A DNA stretch of 64,000 nucleotides from Cytophagales bacterium (lineage in GTDB: Bacteria > Bacteroidota > Bacteroidia > Cytophagales > 172606-1): the NCBI GenBank assembly GCA_030448185.1, contig JAUJNL010000015.1, positions 21,998 to 85,997 of the forward strand, given 5' to 3'. Within the stretch, counting starts at the first letter, position 1; every line of letters starts with the position of its first letter. Under the pieces are notes generated by a model that ran no database searches, was not told where the DNA came from, and saw only the letters and a program-made list of their open reading frames with translations. Shown here in pieces: positions 34,836 to 44,805 of the stretch. The translations under genes were made by a program, and so were the position numbers.

Positions 34836-37250
34836 ATGAAAACACCTATACTCCCCTTCCTCTTTTTACTTTTTTCCCTTGACACGTATGGGCAGTCCAT
34901 CATGGGCAAAGTGCAGGGAGGTGATGCCAGCCCCATGCCGTTTGTCAACGTCCTGCTCCTGAACAGTTCGGATTCTACGCTGGTGAAAGGGGCCATTTCC
35001 GATGAAGCCGGAAACTATACCATTGAGAATGTCCGGCCGGGCACCTACTTGCTGGCAGCTACCATGGTGGGTTATAAAAAGGCTTATGCTTCGCCGGTAG
35101 CCATTACCCAGGGCCAATCAGACGTGAAAGCGCCTTTGCTGACTTTATTACAAGACACCAAGTTGCTCAAAGAGGTAACGGTGGTAACCACCCGCCCTTT
35201 TGTGGAACAACAGATTGACCGGACGGTGGTGAACGTAGCCAACAGCATTATTGCCAGCGGAAGTACGGCCCTGGAAGTACTGGAAAAAGCTCCCGGCGTA
35301 ACGGTAGACCGGCAAAATGATGGCATTGCCCTCAGGGGAAAGGATGGTGTAATCGTGATGATCGACGGCAGGCAGACTTACCTGGCCATGGCGGATGTGG
35401 TGGCCCTGCTCCGCAATACTTCCAGCGACAACATTGACAACATTGAACTGATCACCAACCCTTCGGCTAAATACGATGCGGCCGGGAATTCGGGTATTAT
35501 TAATATCCGAATGAAGAAGAATAACAATATTGGCACCAACGGAGCTTTATCCATTGCCGGTGGCTCCGGACGCTTTGACCGGGAGCGGGGTAGTTTGCAA
35601 CTCAACCACCGTACCCGAAAGCTGAATCTTTTTGGTAATTACAGCGCCAACCGTGGCGGCAACTACTGGACGCTCATCACGGACCAGGACCGGACCGAAG
35701 GGGAAGAACGTACCGTCATTTACCAGGATACGCACCTGCGGTTCCGCGATTGGGGGCAAAACGCGAAAGCTGGGTTGGATTACTCCATCAGTCAGCATAC
35801 TACTATTGGCCTGGTATGGACTGGCTTCTGGAGCAGTCACCGCGAAGAGGGGCCGGCCAGCAGCTATTTCCGCAACGAAACAAACGGGCCCGTATATCTG
35901 GAAGCACAAACGGTTAAAACCTTAGCCAGCGTAGTTTCCAACCAGATAGGTAACCTCAATTTCCAGCATACTTTCGGGAAGAAAGGCGGACAATTAACCG
36001 CCGATATAGACGTGGGGCGTTTTGAACGCATTTTCTCTAATTCCCTGGTTACCCAAACGACCCAGGGCAATGAGCCCTCAGCCGTGATGGATGGTTTATA
36101 CAATCGGATGCCTACCAATATTGATATTCGCACTTTTAAGACGGATTACAACCGGTCTCTCTCCGGAAACTGGAAAATGGAAGCTGGCCTTAAACACAGC
36201 TCCGTCCGGACGGATAATAATCTTACCCTCAGCCGGGGACCAGTAGATAACATACAGCCCGACCCTTTACTTTCGAATCACTTTCAGTACACCGAAAGAG
36301 TAAACGCAGCCTACGCGAGTTTGAGTGGGAAACTGGGCAGTAAGACAGAATTGATGCTTGGACTCCGCGCCGAACATACCCATTCAGTGGGCAATTCACT
36401 TACCCTCAATAATGTAGTGAAAAGAGATTACGTGAATCTGTTTCCCAGTGTGTTTATTTCCCGACCGCTCACCAAGAATCATTCCCTATCCTTATCCTAC
36501 AGCCGACGCATAGACCGCCCCAGTTACGAGTCGCTCAACCCTGCCCGTTCCTATGCCGATCCCTACCTGTATTCCCAGGGAAACGCCTATCTGCAGCCCC
36601 AATACACCCAGGTGTTGGAGGTCAAGCATGGATACAAAGGAAAAATTTTCACCTCCCTGGGGGCCAGCTATACGGGTGATCTGATTTTCTACGTGATCCA
36701 ACCGGTAGATAATACCACCACTGAACGTACGCCTTTAAATATTGGCCAATCACAAGTCTATAACCTCACCCTCAGCTTTCCGGTAAAGGTGTGGGAAGGG
36801 TTTACCCTGCAAACTACCCTATTGGGTTTTTACAGCCAGTTTGAGTACATCTACCTGGGAATACCTATGCGCATGCAACAGGTATCCGGCAGGCTCAACG
36901 GCACCGGCGCTTTCATCCTGGGCAAGGGCTGGACGGCTGAACTAACCGGCTGGTTAAACACCCCCCGGGTCAATGCCATGGTCCGCTCCCCCTGGCTGGG
37001 TTCACTGGATGCCGGCTTGCAGAAAACCCTTAGTTCCCGACTTAAAGCCAAATTCAGCGTGCAGGATATATTCCACACCAATGGGTTTGTGGGAGAGATT
37101 CGTACCCCCGGTTATAACCGTACGTTCCGTCTCTCTTTCGATACCCGGGTAGCGATGCTTAACCTCACCTATACCTTCGGTAATCAGCAGCTTAAGGGCA
37201 TGCGCCAACGGAAAACCGGTTCGGAAGAAGAAATGCAACGGACTAATTAG
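34836..37250 (+). CDS. TonB-receptor-like outer-membrane protein (OMP_b-brl_3 type)
   Basis: Outer-membrane protein of 804 aa. It has a signal peptide (MKTPILPFLFLLFSLDTYGQ) and a carboxypeptidase-regulatory-like domain (IMGKVQGGDASPMPFVNVLL, GNYTIENVRPGTYLL). A plug domain follows (ALEVLEKAPGVTVDRQNDGI, LITNPSAKYDAAGNSGIINI), then a long barrel ending MLNLTYTFGNQQ. The cargo is unknown. No SusD partner or regulator is adjacent. The AT-rich 240 bp before it should hold the promoter. It converges on the NIPSNAP gene 33 bp away. Confidence 0.92.
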   Translation: MKTPILPFLFLLFSLDTYGQSIMGKVQGGDASPMPFVNVLLLNSSDSTLVKGAISDEAGNYTIENVRPGTYLLAATMVGYKKAYASPVAITQGQSDVKAPLLTLLQDTKLLKEVTVVTTRPFVEQQIDRTVVNVANSIIASGSTALEVLEKAPGVTVDRQNDGIALRGKDGVIVMIDGRQTYLAMADVVALLRNTSSDNIDNIELITNPSAKYDAAGNSGIINIRMKKNNNIGTNGALSIAGGSGRFDRERGSLQLNHRTRKLNLFGNYSANRGGNYWTLITDQDRTEGEERTVIYQDTHLRFRDWGQNAKAGLDYSISQHTTIGLVWTGFWSSHREEGPASSYFRNETNGPVYLEAQTVKTLASVVSNQIGNLNFQHTFGKKGGQLTADIDVGRFERIFSNSLVTQTTQGNEPSAVMDGLYNRMPTNIDIRTFKTDYNRSLSGNWKMEAGLKHSSVRTDNNLTLSRGPVDNIQPDPLLSNHFQYTERVNAAYASLSGKLGSKTELMLGLRAEHTHSVGNSLTLNNVVKRDYVNLFPSVFISRPLTKNHSLSLSYSRRIDRPSYESLNPARSYADPYLYSQGNAYLQPQYTQVLEVKHGYKGKIFTSLGASYTGDLIFYVIQPVDNTTTERTPLNIGQSQVYNLTLSFPVKVWEGFTLQTTLLGFYSQFEYIYLGIPMRMQQVSGRLNGTGAFILGKGWTAELTGWLNTPRVNAMVRSPWLGSLDAGLQKTLSSRLKAKFSVQDIFHTNGFVGEIRTPGYNRTFRLSFDTRVAMLNLTYTFGNQQLKGMRQRKTGSEEEMQRTN

Positions 37251-37283
37251 GTAAACGAAAGGGCAATGGGGCACGAAAGAACG

Positions 37284-38069
37284 TTACACCTGCGAATAGG
37301 GAGTAGGCGCCATAATAATGCTGGTAATCTTCGAAACAGTATCTTTATACTCCTCTTCCTTCGAAAGTTTCTGCCAGTCCGGGTGCTTTCCAAAGGCGCT
37401 CCAGGCTTGCTGACGGGCTTCAGTATTATCGAAGGTAAGCATGTAGGTGAGGTTAGGCAGCCGCGTTCCCGTCAGGCTCTCCCCGAAAAATACCGGATTC
37501 AGGCCCGTTTTCAGGAAAATGGCAATTTCACCGCCGGCGTTAAACATTTTCACTTTCTGTTTTCCGGCCTTTTCATTGTGGCTTTCGTAAATACGCAATT
37601 CAAAAATCCGTTCTTTGTTGGCGGGTACTTTCATCTGGGGCATCCCTTCAAAGGCCAGCAGCAATGAACTTTCAATACGGTCATACACGGGGTCTTTCAT
37701 AGCTACGTTGGCGTAAGTGGCCGCGGAAGCATGGTAAGCCAGTTCGCCGCTCACCTGAGTAGACGCCTTCAGAAACTGGTCCAGTGACTGGTAAGGAATC
37801 AGCAGGTACACGGCCAGGTTATTGGGGTCATTGGCCGCCTTAAAGGCGCCAACCATTTTAATGCCCAACTTATTGTAAGCCGGAATGGCTACTTTTTGCA
37901 GGTACTCATCCAACAAGGGCTGTTTTTCGGCTGATTTGATCTGATACACCCGTACTTCGTAGTATTCCCGGCCAGCTTTTTTGTTCGTTGTCTCGGCTCC
38001 GATTGAAAGACTGTTTCCCGTAATGACCGAAGCGGCCAAAGTATTTCCAATAAACGTTCTTCTTTTCAT
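37284..38069 (-). CDS. NIPSNAP-family protein with Tat-like leader
   Basis: Protein of 261 aa from the ATG at 38069. The leader MKRRTFIGNTLAASVITGNS has twin arginines and a hydrophobic stretch, so export by Tat is plausible (tatC is in this window). Two NIPSNAP-type alpha/beta-barrel repeats follow: YYEVRVYQIKSAEKQPLLDE and IFELRIYESHNEKAGKQKVK. Function is unknown for the bacterial family. It lies downstream of the ABC exporter genes on the same strand but separated by about 210 bp. Confidence 0.88.
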   Translation of the reverse strand: MKRRTFIGNTLAASVITGNSLSIGAETTNKKAGREYYEVRVYQIKSAEKQPLLDEYLQKVAIPAYNKLGIKMVGAFKAANDPNNLAVYLLIPYQSLDQFLKASTQVSGELAYHASAATYANVAMKDPVYDRIESSLLLAFEGMPQMKVPANKERIFELRIYESHNEKAGKQKVKMFNAGGEIAIFLKTGLNPVFFGESLTGTRLPNLTYMLTFDNTEARQQAWSAFGKHPDWQKLSKEEEYKDTVSKITSIIMAPTPYSQV

Positions 38070-38281
38070 AAAATAGAGGTCAAAGGCAATAATAAACACT
38101 ACAGCACCTACAGTATCAAGTGGGCCGTGATGCAATACGCAATATCACCATAATTGCGGTATTTATTTCCAAAGAATACCCTGAAAGGTAGCCAATAATG
38201 TATCGCCCCGGTATAATTTAAGGCGTTCGCCCCAGATGCGGTAAAGGGTAGTGGGCTGCGGGAGTTGCAGCCAAAAAAGTC

Positions 38282-39391
38282 AGACGGATATTCGGTAACG
38301 GCAGGAAGATAAAGCAAACAGACCGCAGCCATCAGGGCAAGGGCCATAAACTGTTGCCGCATATCGTTAAAGGTACTGCCTTTAAGCATCACATTCCGGC
38401 CTACTTCAATGATGTATTTCAACGGGTTAACAATATTCAGGTACTGCGCCCACTCAGGCATGTTCTCAGTAGAGGCAAATAGCCCGCTGAGTAAAATAAA
38501 CAGGACCAGGCAGAAAAAAGCGGCAAACATGGCCTGTTGCATGGTATCCGATAAAGCAGAGATCAGTAAGCCCAGGCCTACGCACAACAGCAGAAACAGG
38601 AAGGCAAAGCCATACATCAGTAAAATACTCCCTTCGGCTGGTATCCGGAACAGGAAGATGCCGACCAGCAACCCCAGTGTAAATTGCACCAGCCCGATCA
38701 GGACAAAGGAATCAGCTTACCCAGGATAAACTGGTATTTTTTAATGGGCGTCACGTTCAGTTGCTCCATCGTGCCCGCCTCCTTTTCCCGGACAATATTC
38801 AGGGCCGCAATCAGTCCGCCGATCAGAATCAGCAACTCGAATAAGATGCCGGGCACCATAAAGGTTTTGTACTCCAGATTCGGGTTGTACCAGTACTGAT
38901 TCCCAATGGTGAGCTGCTGCCCCACTTCTGACGCAACGGGAAGGTTTCCAAGACAATTTCCTGGTTGAAGTCCCGAATAATAGTGGTAGCATACCCATTG
39001 GCAATGCCTGCCTTAGATCCGTCAATGGCATTGACCAGCAGTTGTACGGGAGATTGATTATCCCGGTAGAGATTTTCTCAAAATCAGGGGGAATCACCAG
39101 TATCAGATCGGCCTGACCGCGGAGCAGCAACTGGCTGGCCTGTCGATGAGCCGGGAGATAACCCAGGAAACGGAAATTGTCGATGTAACGGAATTTACTT
39201 ACCAGCCGCCTTGAGAAAGTACTCTGATCACCATCTACTACGGCGATTTTCAGGTCTTTTACCTCAAAGTTGGCCGCATAGGATAGTAAAATGAGCTGCA
39301 TCACGGGGGCAGCCAGCATCATGCGGAGCAGCACCTTGTTGCGGAATAGCTGCTTAAACTCTTTTTCCACTAAAAAACGGATACGTCTCAT
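38282..39391 (-). pseudogene. ABC-2 type permease (YbhR/YbhS-like), frameshifted
   Basis: Second exporter permease, about 365 aa when reconstructed. MRRIRFLVEKEFKQLFRNKV opens it, a large periplasmic part follows, then NIVREKEAGTMEQLNVTPIK and helices (GLVQFTLGLLVGIFLF, QAMFAAFFCLVLFILLSGLF). ENMPEWAQYLNIVNPLKYII is the family signature near the end. Single-base shifts near 39058, 38940, 38705 and 38300 break it. The start overlaps the previous permease gene by 4 nt, as in an operon. Without this subunit the exporter would not work, so either it is dead or the shifts are errors. Confidence 0.82.
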
Positions 39392-40494
39392 ACTAAGCGG
39401 GTTTTCAGGTTACGCAGGCTCAGCAGGGTAAAGAACAAAGACATGCCGATGAGCACCAGAGTTTCTTTATACAAGTAGCCAATACCCACGCCTTTAATCA
39501 TGATGCCTTTGACAATATCGATAAAGTACCTGGCCGGAATAATCTGGGAAATCACTTGCAAGAGTTTGGGCATACTTTCGATGGGGAAAATAAACCCCGA
39601 CAGAAAAATGGTCGGCATCAGCATGATTACCAGCGAAGCAAACATGGCTACCAGTTGCGAATCGGTCAGCGAGGAGATAAAAATGCCAATAGAAAGTGCC
39701 AGAAAGATGAACAGCAGCGTTTCGGCCAGTAACAATAGCAGGCTGCCATGCAGCGGAATTCCCAGGGTGAATACGCCCAAGGCAATGATAATACAACCAT
39801 TGAGAAAGGAAAGCAGCAAATACGGCAGCACTTTGCCAAACAGAATCTGACCTTGATTCAGCGGCGAAACCATTAATACTTCCATCGTGCCCATTTCTTT
39901 TTCACGGGCAATTGTGACGGAGGTCATCATAGCCGATACCAGCAGCAGCACCATGGCCATTACTCCCGGCACGAACACAAAAGCGCCTTCCAGTTCCGGA
40001 TTAAATACCATTCTGGACCGGATGTCAATGGCCATTGGTCCTGCTACCTGGGTGCGCCCTTCTGCCGCGTAGTCCCGGATGATAGAGGAGGCATAGTTGG
40101 TTAAGCTGATAGCCGTATTTTGTTCGGAAGCATCAGCCAGCAATTGTACCTGGGCGTTCCGCCCGTGTTCGTAGTCGTGGGTGAACCTCACCGGGAATAC
40201 TACTGCCAGCTTTACCTTTCCCTTCCGGAAGGCGCTTTCCAGTCCCTCGTACGAACGTTCGTAGACTTGAAGCTCAAAATAGCCCGAGGCTACGAGGCGA
40301 TTGATGATCTGCCCGGAATGATAACCTTTATCGTGGTCCAGCACGATTATCTGCGCACTCTTGATTTCGTTAGTCAGCGCAAAGCCAAACAGGAGCACTT
40401 GCACGAAGGGCAAACCGAACAGGATCAGCAGTGTGCGACGGTCCCGGAGAATATGCAGAAATTCTTTTTTGACGAATGCAAAGAAACGGTTCAT
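39388..40494 (-). CDS. ABC-2 type permease (YbhS-like)
   Basis: Permease of 368 aa: MNRFFAFVKKEFLHILRDRR, one helix, a periplasmic domain of about 140 residues, and five C-terminal helices. It carries the family segments TIAREKEMGTMEVLMVSPL and SMPKLLQVISQIIPARYFID. It would form a heterodimer with the permease encoded just downstream. It follows the ATPase gene by about 125 bp, a gap filled with short repeated words. Confidence 0.92.
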   Translation of the reverse strand: MNRFFAFVKKEFLHILRDRRTLLILFGLPFVQVLLFGFALTNEIKSAQIIVLDHDKGYHSGQIINRLVASGYFELQVYERSYEGLESAFRKGKVKLAVVFPVRFTHDYEHGRNAQVQLLADASEQNTAISLTNYASSIIRDYAAEGRTQVAGPMAIDIRSRMVFNPELEGAFVFVPGVMAMVLLLVSAMMTSVTIAREKEMGTMEVLMVSPLNQGQILFGKVLPYLLLSFLNGCIIIALGVFTLGIPLHGSLLLLLAETLLFIFLALSIGIFISSLTDSQLVAMFASLVIMLMPTIFLSGFIFPIESMPKLLQVISQIIPARYFIDIVKGIMIKGVGIGYLYKETLVLIGMSLFFTLLSLRNLKTRLV

Positions 40495-40619
40495 AGTCAG
40501 GTAAATGGTTACATTGTTTGATTGTTTGATGGTTGAATGGCTGTACGGTTATATGATGATCGTGTAAACAACAGTCCCCGAAGAAGAAAAACAATTCAAC
40601 AATTTGACAAGGCAGCCAT

Positions 40620-41372
40620 TTAACACCTAACAATCAACTCATTTGGTGGAAGTGCCGCGGCCAGAATCTGAAATACCCCATCCATAGAGTCTACGCCATA
40701 CGTCTGTTTTAAGGCCCTGGGTGTATCCAGGGCTTGTATTCTGCCATCCACCATAATAGAGACACGATTACAATACTCGGCTTCATCCATATAGTGCGTA
40801 GTGACAAAAATGGTAGTGCCCCGGTGGGCTGCCTGGTAAATCATGTCCCAGAATTGGCGGCGGGTGATAGGGTCAACGCCTCCGGTGGGTTCGTCCAGGA
40901 ATACGATTTTCGGGTTGTGCACCATAGCTACGGAAAAGGCTAGTTTCTGCTTCCAGCCTAATGGCAAAGAAGCAACCAGCGAATGGGCTACGGGTTGTAA
41001 GGACAAGGTTTCCAGGATGCTTTCAGTTTGCCGTTTAATCTCAGCTCCGCTTAAGCCATAAATGCCCCCGTAAAACCGGATGTTTTCCCGGACAGTCAGA
41101 TCCTCATACAACGAAAACTTCTGGCTCATGTAGCCAATCACGTGCTTAATCTGCTCCGATTGCTGGTATACATCGTAGCCCGCTACTTTCGCTTCCCCGG
41201 ACGTAGGGGCCAGCAAGCCGCACAGCATCCGGATGGCCGTGGTTTTTCCGGCTCCGTTGGCTCCCAGGAAGCCAAAGATTTCACCGGGATTCACGGTAAA
41301 GGTGATTTCATTGGTGGCTATGAAGTCACCAAACTTTTTAGTGAGCTTACGGGTAATTACGGCTTCTTCCAT
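40620..41372 (-). CDS. ABC transporter ATP-binding protein (second of two)
   Basis: ATPase of 250 aa from the ATG at 41372 (MEEAVITRKLTKKFGDFIAT). Walker A is GANGAGKTT, the signature is the degenerate LPLGWKQKLA usual for the C-terminal half of YbhF-type proteins, and Walker B is IVFLDEPTGGVDP, with the H-loop in FVTTHYMDEAEYC. Together with the next ATPase it equals a split YbhF. The gene lies between the other ATPase and the permeases in one leftward operon. Confidence 0.92.
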   Translation of the reverse strand: MEEAVITRKLTKKFGDFIATNEITFTVNPGEIFGFLGANGAGKTTAIRMLCGLLAPTSGEAKVAGYDVYQQSEQIKHVIGYMSQKFSLYEDLTVRENIRFYGGIYGLSGAEIKRQTESILETLSLQPVAHSLVASLPLGWKQKLAFSVAMVHNPKIVFLDEPTGGVDPITRRQFWDMIYQAAHRGTTIFVTTHYMDEAEYCNRVSIMVDGRIQALDTPRALKQTYGVDSMDGVFQILAAALPPNELIVRC

Positions 41373-41461
41373 AGTATGAGTAAATTGACAATTAGTAAAA
41401 AACGCACTATTCAACTTTCATCATCCACCGAACATCCAACATCGTTAATCGAACATCGCTG

Positions 41462-42382
41462 TCAGGCGGCGGGTTGTTGGGCCATCAGGGCCATAAAACT
41501 GTCTTCAATGGTGGGTGTAATCTTTTTAATCTCCAGTCCCTGATGCTGCCGCGCTTGCAAATAGGCCACAATCTGTTCCGGAGTAGTGGTTTCGCTTTGG
41601 GTAGTCAGGTGAAGGTACTCCCCAAATGCATAGACCGAAGCGGTGAAGGGAGCCTGCCGCAAATCCTGGATCAGTTGGTACGTATTGGCGGCCCGGACAG
41701 CGTACAGGGCTTTCCCAAAGCTTTGTGTAATTCCTTCTGGCGTATCCACCGCCAGAATTTGTCCGGTTTGGATCAGGGCGATGCGGTCACAGAGACCGGC
41801 TTCGTCCATGTAGGGTGTAGAAACAAGAATGGTCAGACCGCGTTCTTTCAGCCGCCGCAGCATTTCCCAGAACTCTTTGCGGGAAACGGCATCCACCCCC
41901 GTAGTGGGTTCATCCAGAAACAGTACTTCCGGTTTGTGAATCAAGGCGCAGCATAAGGCCAGTTTTTGCTTCATGCCACCCGATAATTTTCCGGCCAGCC
42001 GATTTTTAAAAGGTTCCAACTGGCTGTAAATATCCTGGATCAACTCGTAGTTGGCTTCAATAGTAGTACCAAACACGGTGGCGAAGAAGGATAGATTTTC
42101 CTGTACGCTTAAATCGGGGTAGAGGGAGAACCGGCCGGGCATATAGCCGATCAGGATGCGAAGTTTTTTGTAGTCCTGCACCACGTCTCGCCCCACTACC
42201 TGCGCTTGCCCGGAGTCAGCGGGCAGCAGCGTAACCAAAATCTTGAATAAGGTTGTTTTGCCGGCCCCATCCGGTCCGATCAGGCCAAACAATTCGCCCT
42301 GCCGGACGCTAAAAGAGATATTTTGCAGAACGGACGTCGTGCCGTACTTTTTAGAAATATCGTTGATTACAATAGCATCCAT
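41462..42382 (-). CDS. ABC transporter ATP-binding protein (first of two)
   Basis: ATPase of 306 aa from the ATG at 42382 (MDAIVINDISKKYGTTSVLQ). Walker A is GPDGAGKTT, the signature is the canonical LSGGMKQKLAL, and Walker B is VLFLDEPTTGVDA. The C-terminal 80 residues after the fold (YLQARQHQGLEIKKITPTIE, DSFMALM) are the usual extension of drug-export ATPases of this type. It corresponds to the N-terminal half of YbhF. Confidence 0.92.
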   Translation of the reverse strand: MDAIVINDISKKYGTTSVLQNISFSVRQGELFGLIGPDGAGKTTLFKILVTLLPADSGQAQVVGRDVVQDYKKLRILIGYMPGRFSLYPDLSVQENLSFFATVFGTTIEANYELIQDIYSQLEPFKNRLAGKLSGGMKQKLALCCALIHKPEVLFLDEPTTGVDAVSRKEFWEMLRRLKERGLTILVSTPYMDEAGLCDRIALIQTGQILAVDTPEGITQSFGKALYAVRAANTYQLIQDLRQAPFTASVYAFGEYLHLTTQSETTTPEQIVAYLQARQHQGLEIKKITPTIEDSFMALMAQQPAA

Positions 42383-42383
42383 A

Positions 42384-42501
42384 TTATTAGTCATTGGTCA
42401 GTAGTCAGTAGTCATTGGTCAGTAGTCATTAGTTAATTGTCATTGGAAAAAGCTTCCAGGAAAAACTAGTGACTAATGACAATTGACCAACGTACCAATG
42501 G
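42384..42501. repeat. word-repeat gap (AGTCATTGGTCAGT type)
   Basis: The gap between adaptor and ATPase genes consists of repeated variants of GTCATTGGTCAGTA followed by mirrored words (ACTAATGACAATTGACCAA). It can fold into a hairpin inside the operon transcript. Confidence 0.65.
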
Positions 42502-43434
42502 TTAAAACTGCACTTCACCCGGCATGCCTATTTTAAGGCTGCCGTCATTTTTAACCAGTACTTTCATGGCATACACCAGGTTTACCCGTTCTTCTTTCGT
42601 TTGAATGACTTTGGGCGTAAACTCAGCTTTGCTCGAAATCCATTGTACGGTTCCTTCATGCGTCTGAAACTGGTCATCCGGGGCGTCCACCCGCACTTTT
42701 ACTTTCTGCCCGGTTTTTACCCTCACTAACTGATCACCGCTGACGTAGGCCCGGAGTGTTATGGAATTTAAGTCGGCAATTTTGTAGAGGGGCTTCCCGT
42801 AAGTCACTACTTCAGCCGGTTCAGCCAACTTAACAGTTACCGTACCAGCCCGGGGATTGACCACGCGTGACTTGCTGATCTGGTCATTGAGCTGCTCAAT
42901 CTGCTGGGCCAGCGTCGCGGATTCAGCCTGAGTACCGCTGCGTTGCGTACCCAGGGCCGATGCTTGGGAGGCTCGTTGCTGACGGGTGAGAGCCATCTGC
43001 CGTTCCAGCACCGCAATCTGGTTCACAATGTCGTCAAGTTGCTTAGCGGGTGCAGCCCCGGCGGCCACCAGGTTCTGACTCCGCTCCTGCTCCCGCTGCA
43101 AATTTCTTAGCTGTTGCCCTTGTACCGCCAGCTGCTGATCATAGTAGGAAATCTGGGCAGCTACATTGGGAGTACGACTTGAAACGGCCTGCTTACTAGC
43201 CAGTACCTGAGCTTTGCGCAGGTGGAGCTGGGTAGTGTCAATCAGGCCTACTACTTGTCCAGGTTTCAGGGTTTGGCCTTCTTCCACCGCAAAATACAGC
43301 AGGGAGCCCGTTGCTTCCACTGATACAATAGTTTCTACGGCTTCGAAATTGCCGTAGGCATCGGATTCGGATTGACTGTTACGGCAGCCGGTTAGCGTAC
43401 CAATAAGACTGATGATATAAACAATCCTTTTCAT
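42502..43434 (-). CDS. HlyD-family periplasmic adaptor (YbhG-like), lipoprotein
   Basis: Membrane-fusion protein of 310 aa. The signal peptide ends in the lipobox LTGC, so it is lipid-anchored. A biotinyl-lipoyl-like half (VSVEATGSLLYFAVEEGQTL) is followed by a long coiled coil (about residues 75-180, rich in Q, R, L) and the second half VVNPRAGTVTVKLAEPAEVV. The beta-barrel domain (LRAYVSGDQLVRVKTGQKV) closes it. It links the ABC exporter to the TolC protein encoded 50 bp upstream in the same operon. Confidence 0.93.
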   Translation of the reverse strand: MKRIVYIISLIGTLTGCRNSQSESDAYGNFEAVETIVSVEATGSLLYFAVEEGQTLKPGQVVGLIDTTQLHLRKAQVLASKQAVSSRTPNVAAQISYYDQQLAVQGQQLRNLQREQERSQNLVAAGAAPAKQLDDIVNQIAVLERQMALTRQQRASQASALGTQRSGTQAESATLAQQIEQLNDQISKSRVVNPRAGTVTVKLAEPAEVVTYGKPLYKIADLNSITLRAYVSGDQLVRVKTGQKVKVRVDAPDDQFQTHEGTVQWISSKAEFTPKVIQTKEERVNLVYAMKVLVKNDGSLKIGMPGEVQF

Positions 43435-43484
43435 GGTTTCGGGAATATATAATTGTGTCTCAGAGACGAGTTGAATCCTATAGT

Positions 43485-44771
43485 TTAATTCCCGGTCATT
43501 GTCCGGTACTGAATGCGGGCCAATGCCAGTTGTAACTCGTGCACCCGCTGGTTGAGCAAGGCCTGCGTTTCGGCATGTAGTTCGGAAGTATAATCACGGG
43601 CTGCTATGGCGCCATTGTCCAACTGCGCAGCCGCACTTTGCCTGATTTTCGTGCGCAGTGCCACAATTTCCTGGTCTTTCTCAATCACGACCTCTAGGCG
43701 TTCTATTTCGGTCAATTGTCCCCGCAGTTGCAAAGACAGATTTTTCTCGAAGGTTGCCCGTTCAATCGTCACTTGTTGCGCTTTTAAGTCCTGAATCTGG
43801 CGTTCCTTGTGTAAGGTGTACGCCGGGCTGAGATTCCAGTTCAGCCGCAAGCCACCGATAAAAAAACTTTGAAAGCTATTATCCAGAAAGTTGAGTCCCG
43901 GACGGCCGAAGCCAGGTTGCGCAAACAAGCTCAGGCGAGGCTGCCATTTGCCCGAAATTAGCCGGGTCTGCGTGCGCAGCAGGGAACGTTGCGATTCGTA
44001 CAATTTCAATTCAGGCCGGGCAATGGGCAATTTTTCTGCAATTACCGGTTGAGGATCCAATTGAAGCCGGGTGCTGTCGGTAAGAGCCAAACCAGTGAGT
44101 AAGGCCAATTGGTCCCGCAGTCCGAGGCGTGTAGCTTTAAGCTCAGCCAGACGCTGTTCGGTACGCAGGTACTCAGCCTGTAACTCGTCCGCATTCATCT
44201 GCGCAACGGTCCCATAACGGACACTGGCCCTTACCTTTGCCATGCGGTTTTGCAATTCACCCTGCGAGGTTTGGGTCAGCCGGATATTTTCATCGGTCAG
44301 TACTGCATTCAGAAACAAGTTATTTACCTGATCCTTCAAACGATGAAGTTCTACGTTTACCCTATTCTGTTCTAAGGCCGTATTGGCCCGCTGCAAATCC
44401 CGTTGGATGGCCGTCTGACCGCCGTCATAAAGCAAATAACTGGCATCCAGCGTCAGCTTATATTGGTCTTTGCTGATGACCGGAACCGCTACATTAGGAA
44501 TTTCAATGGGCAGTTGCGTTACTTCCGACTGCCAGCTAGCCTGCCCGTTGACGGATAGCTGCGGCAGCCAGCGATTGGTGTGAAGGTTAGCAACGGCCAG
44601 TGACGACATTTGCTGCAGCACGGCTTGCTGCTGCCCAAGCGGATGGTTGGTTTGAGCTGCGGTGTAACATTGTTCCAACGTAAGGACACCCTGAGCAGGT
44701 GCAATTACCCAACCCAGCAGTCCTAGCCAGGTAACGCAAAGGGCTTTGATATTGAAGTTAGACCAAGCCAT
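43485..44771 (-). CDS. TolC-family outer-membrane efflux channel
   Basis: Channel protein of 428 aa from the ATG at 44771 (MAWSNFNIKALCVTWLGLLG), with a signal peptide ending APAQG. Two helical-hairpin repeats of the OEP type follow (LTLEQCYTAAQTNHPLGQQQ, and near the end DNGAIAARDYTSELHAETQA). It is the first structural gene after the TetR regulator. A palindrome shared with the TetR promoter lies immediately before the ATG (44772-44789), so repression at this spot is likely. Confidence 0.92.
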   Translation of the reverse strand: MAWSNFNIKALCVTWLGLLGWVIAPAQGVLTLEQCYTAAQTNHPLGQQQAVLQQMSSLAVANLHTNRWLPQLSVNGQASWQSEVTQLPIEIPNVAVPVISKDQYKLTLDASYLLYDGGQTAIQRDLQRANTALEQNRVNVELHRLKDQVNNLFLNAVLTDENIRLTQTSQGELQNRMAKVRASVRYGTVAQMNADELQAEYLRTEQRLAELKATRLGLRDQLALLTGLALTDSTRLQLDPQPVIAEKLPIARPELKLYESQRSLLRTQTRLISGKWQPRLSLFAQPGFGRPGLNFLDNSFQSFFIGGLRLNWNLSPAYTLHKERQIQDLKAQQVTIERATFEKNLSLQLRGQLTEIERLEVVIEKDQEIVALRTKIRQSAAAQLDNGAIAARDYTSELHAETQALLNQRVHELQLALARIQYRTMTGN

Positions 44772-44789
44772 TTTAAACAAACGTTTAAA
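44772..44789. promoter_or_regulatory. palindromic operator, tolC side
   Basis: Arms TTTAAAC (44772-44778) and GTTTAAA (44783-44789) with a 4-bp spacer AAAC, directly before the tolC start codon. The same arms and spacing occur before the TetR gene at 45454-45475. Confidence 0.7.
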
Positions 44790-44805
44790 TTATGTTCAAA
44801 AAAAT

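Noticed and set aside
40941..40975. Degenerate ABC signature LPLGWKQ as a sign of a dead ATPase
   Set aside because: This form is usual in the second ATPase half of YbhF-type exporters. Walker A and B and the H-loop are intact.
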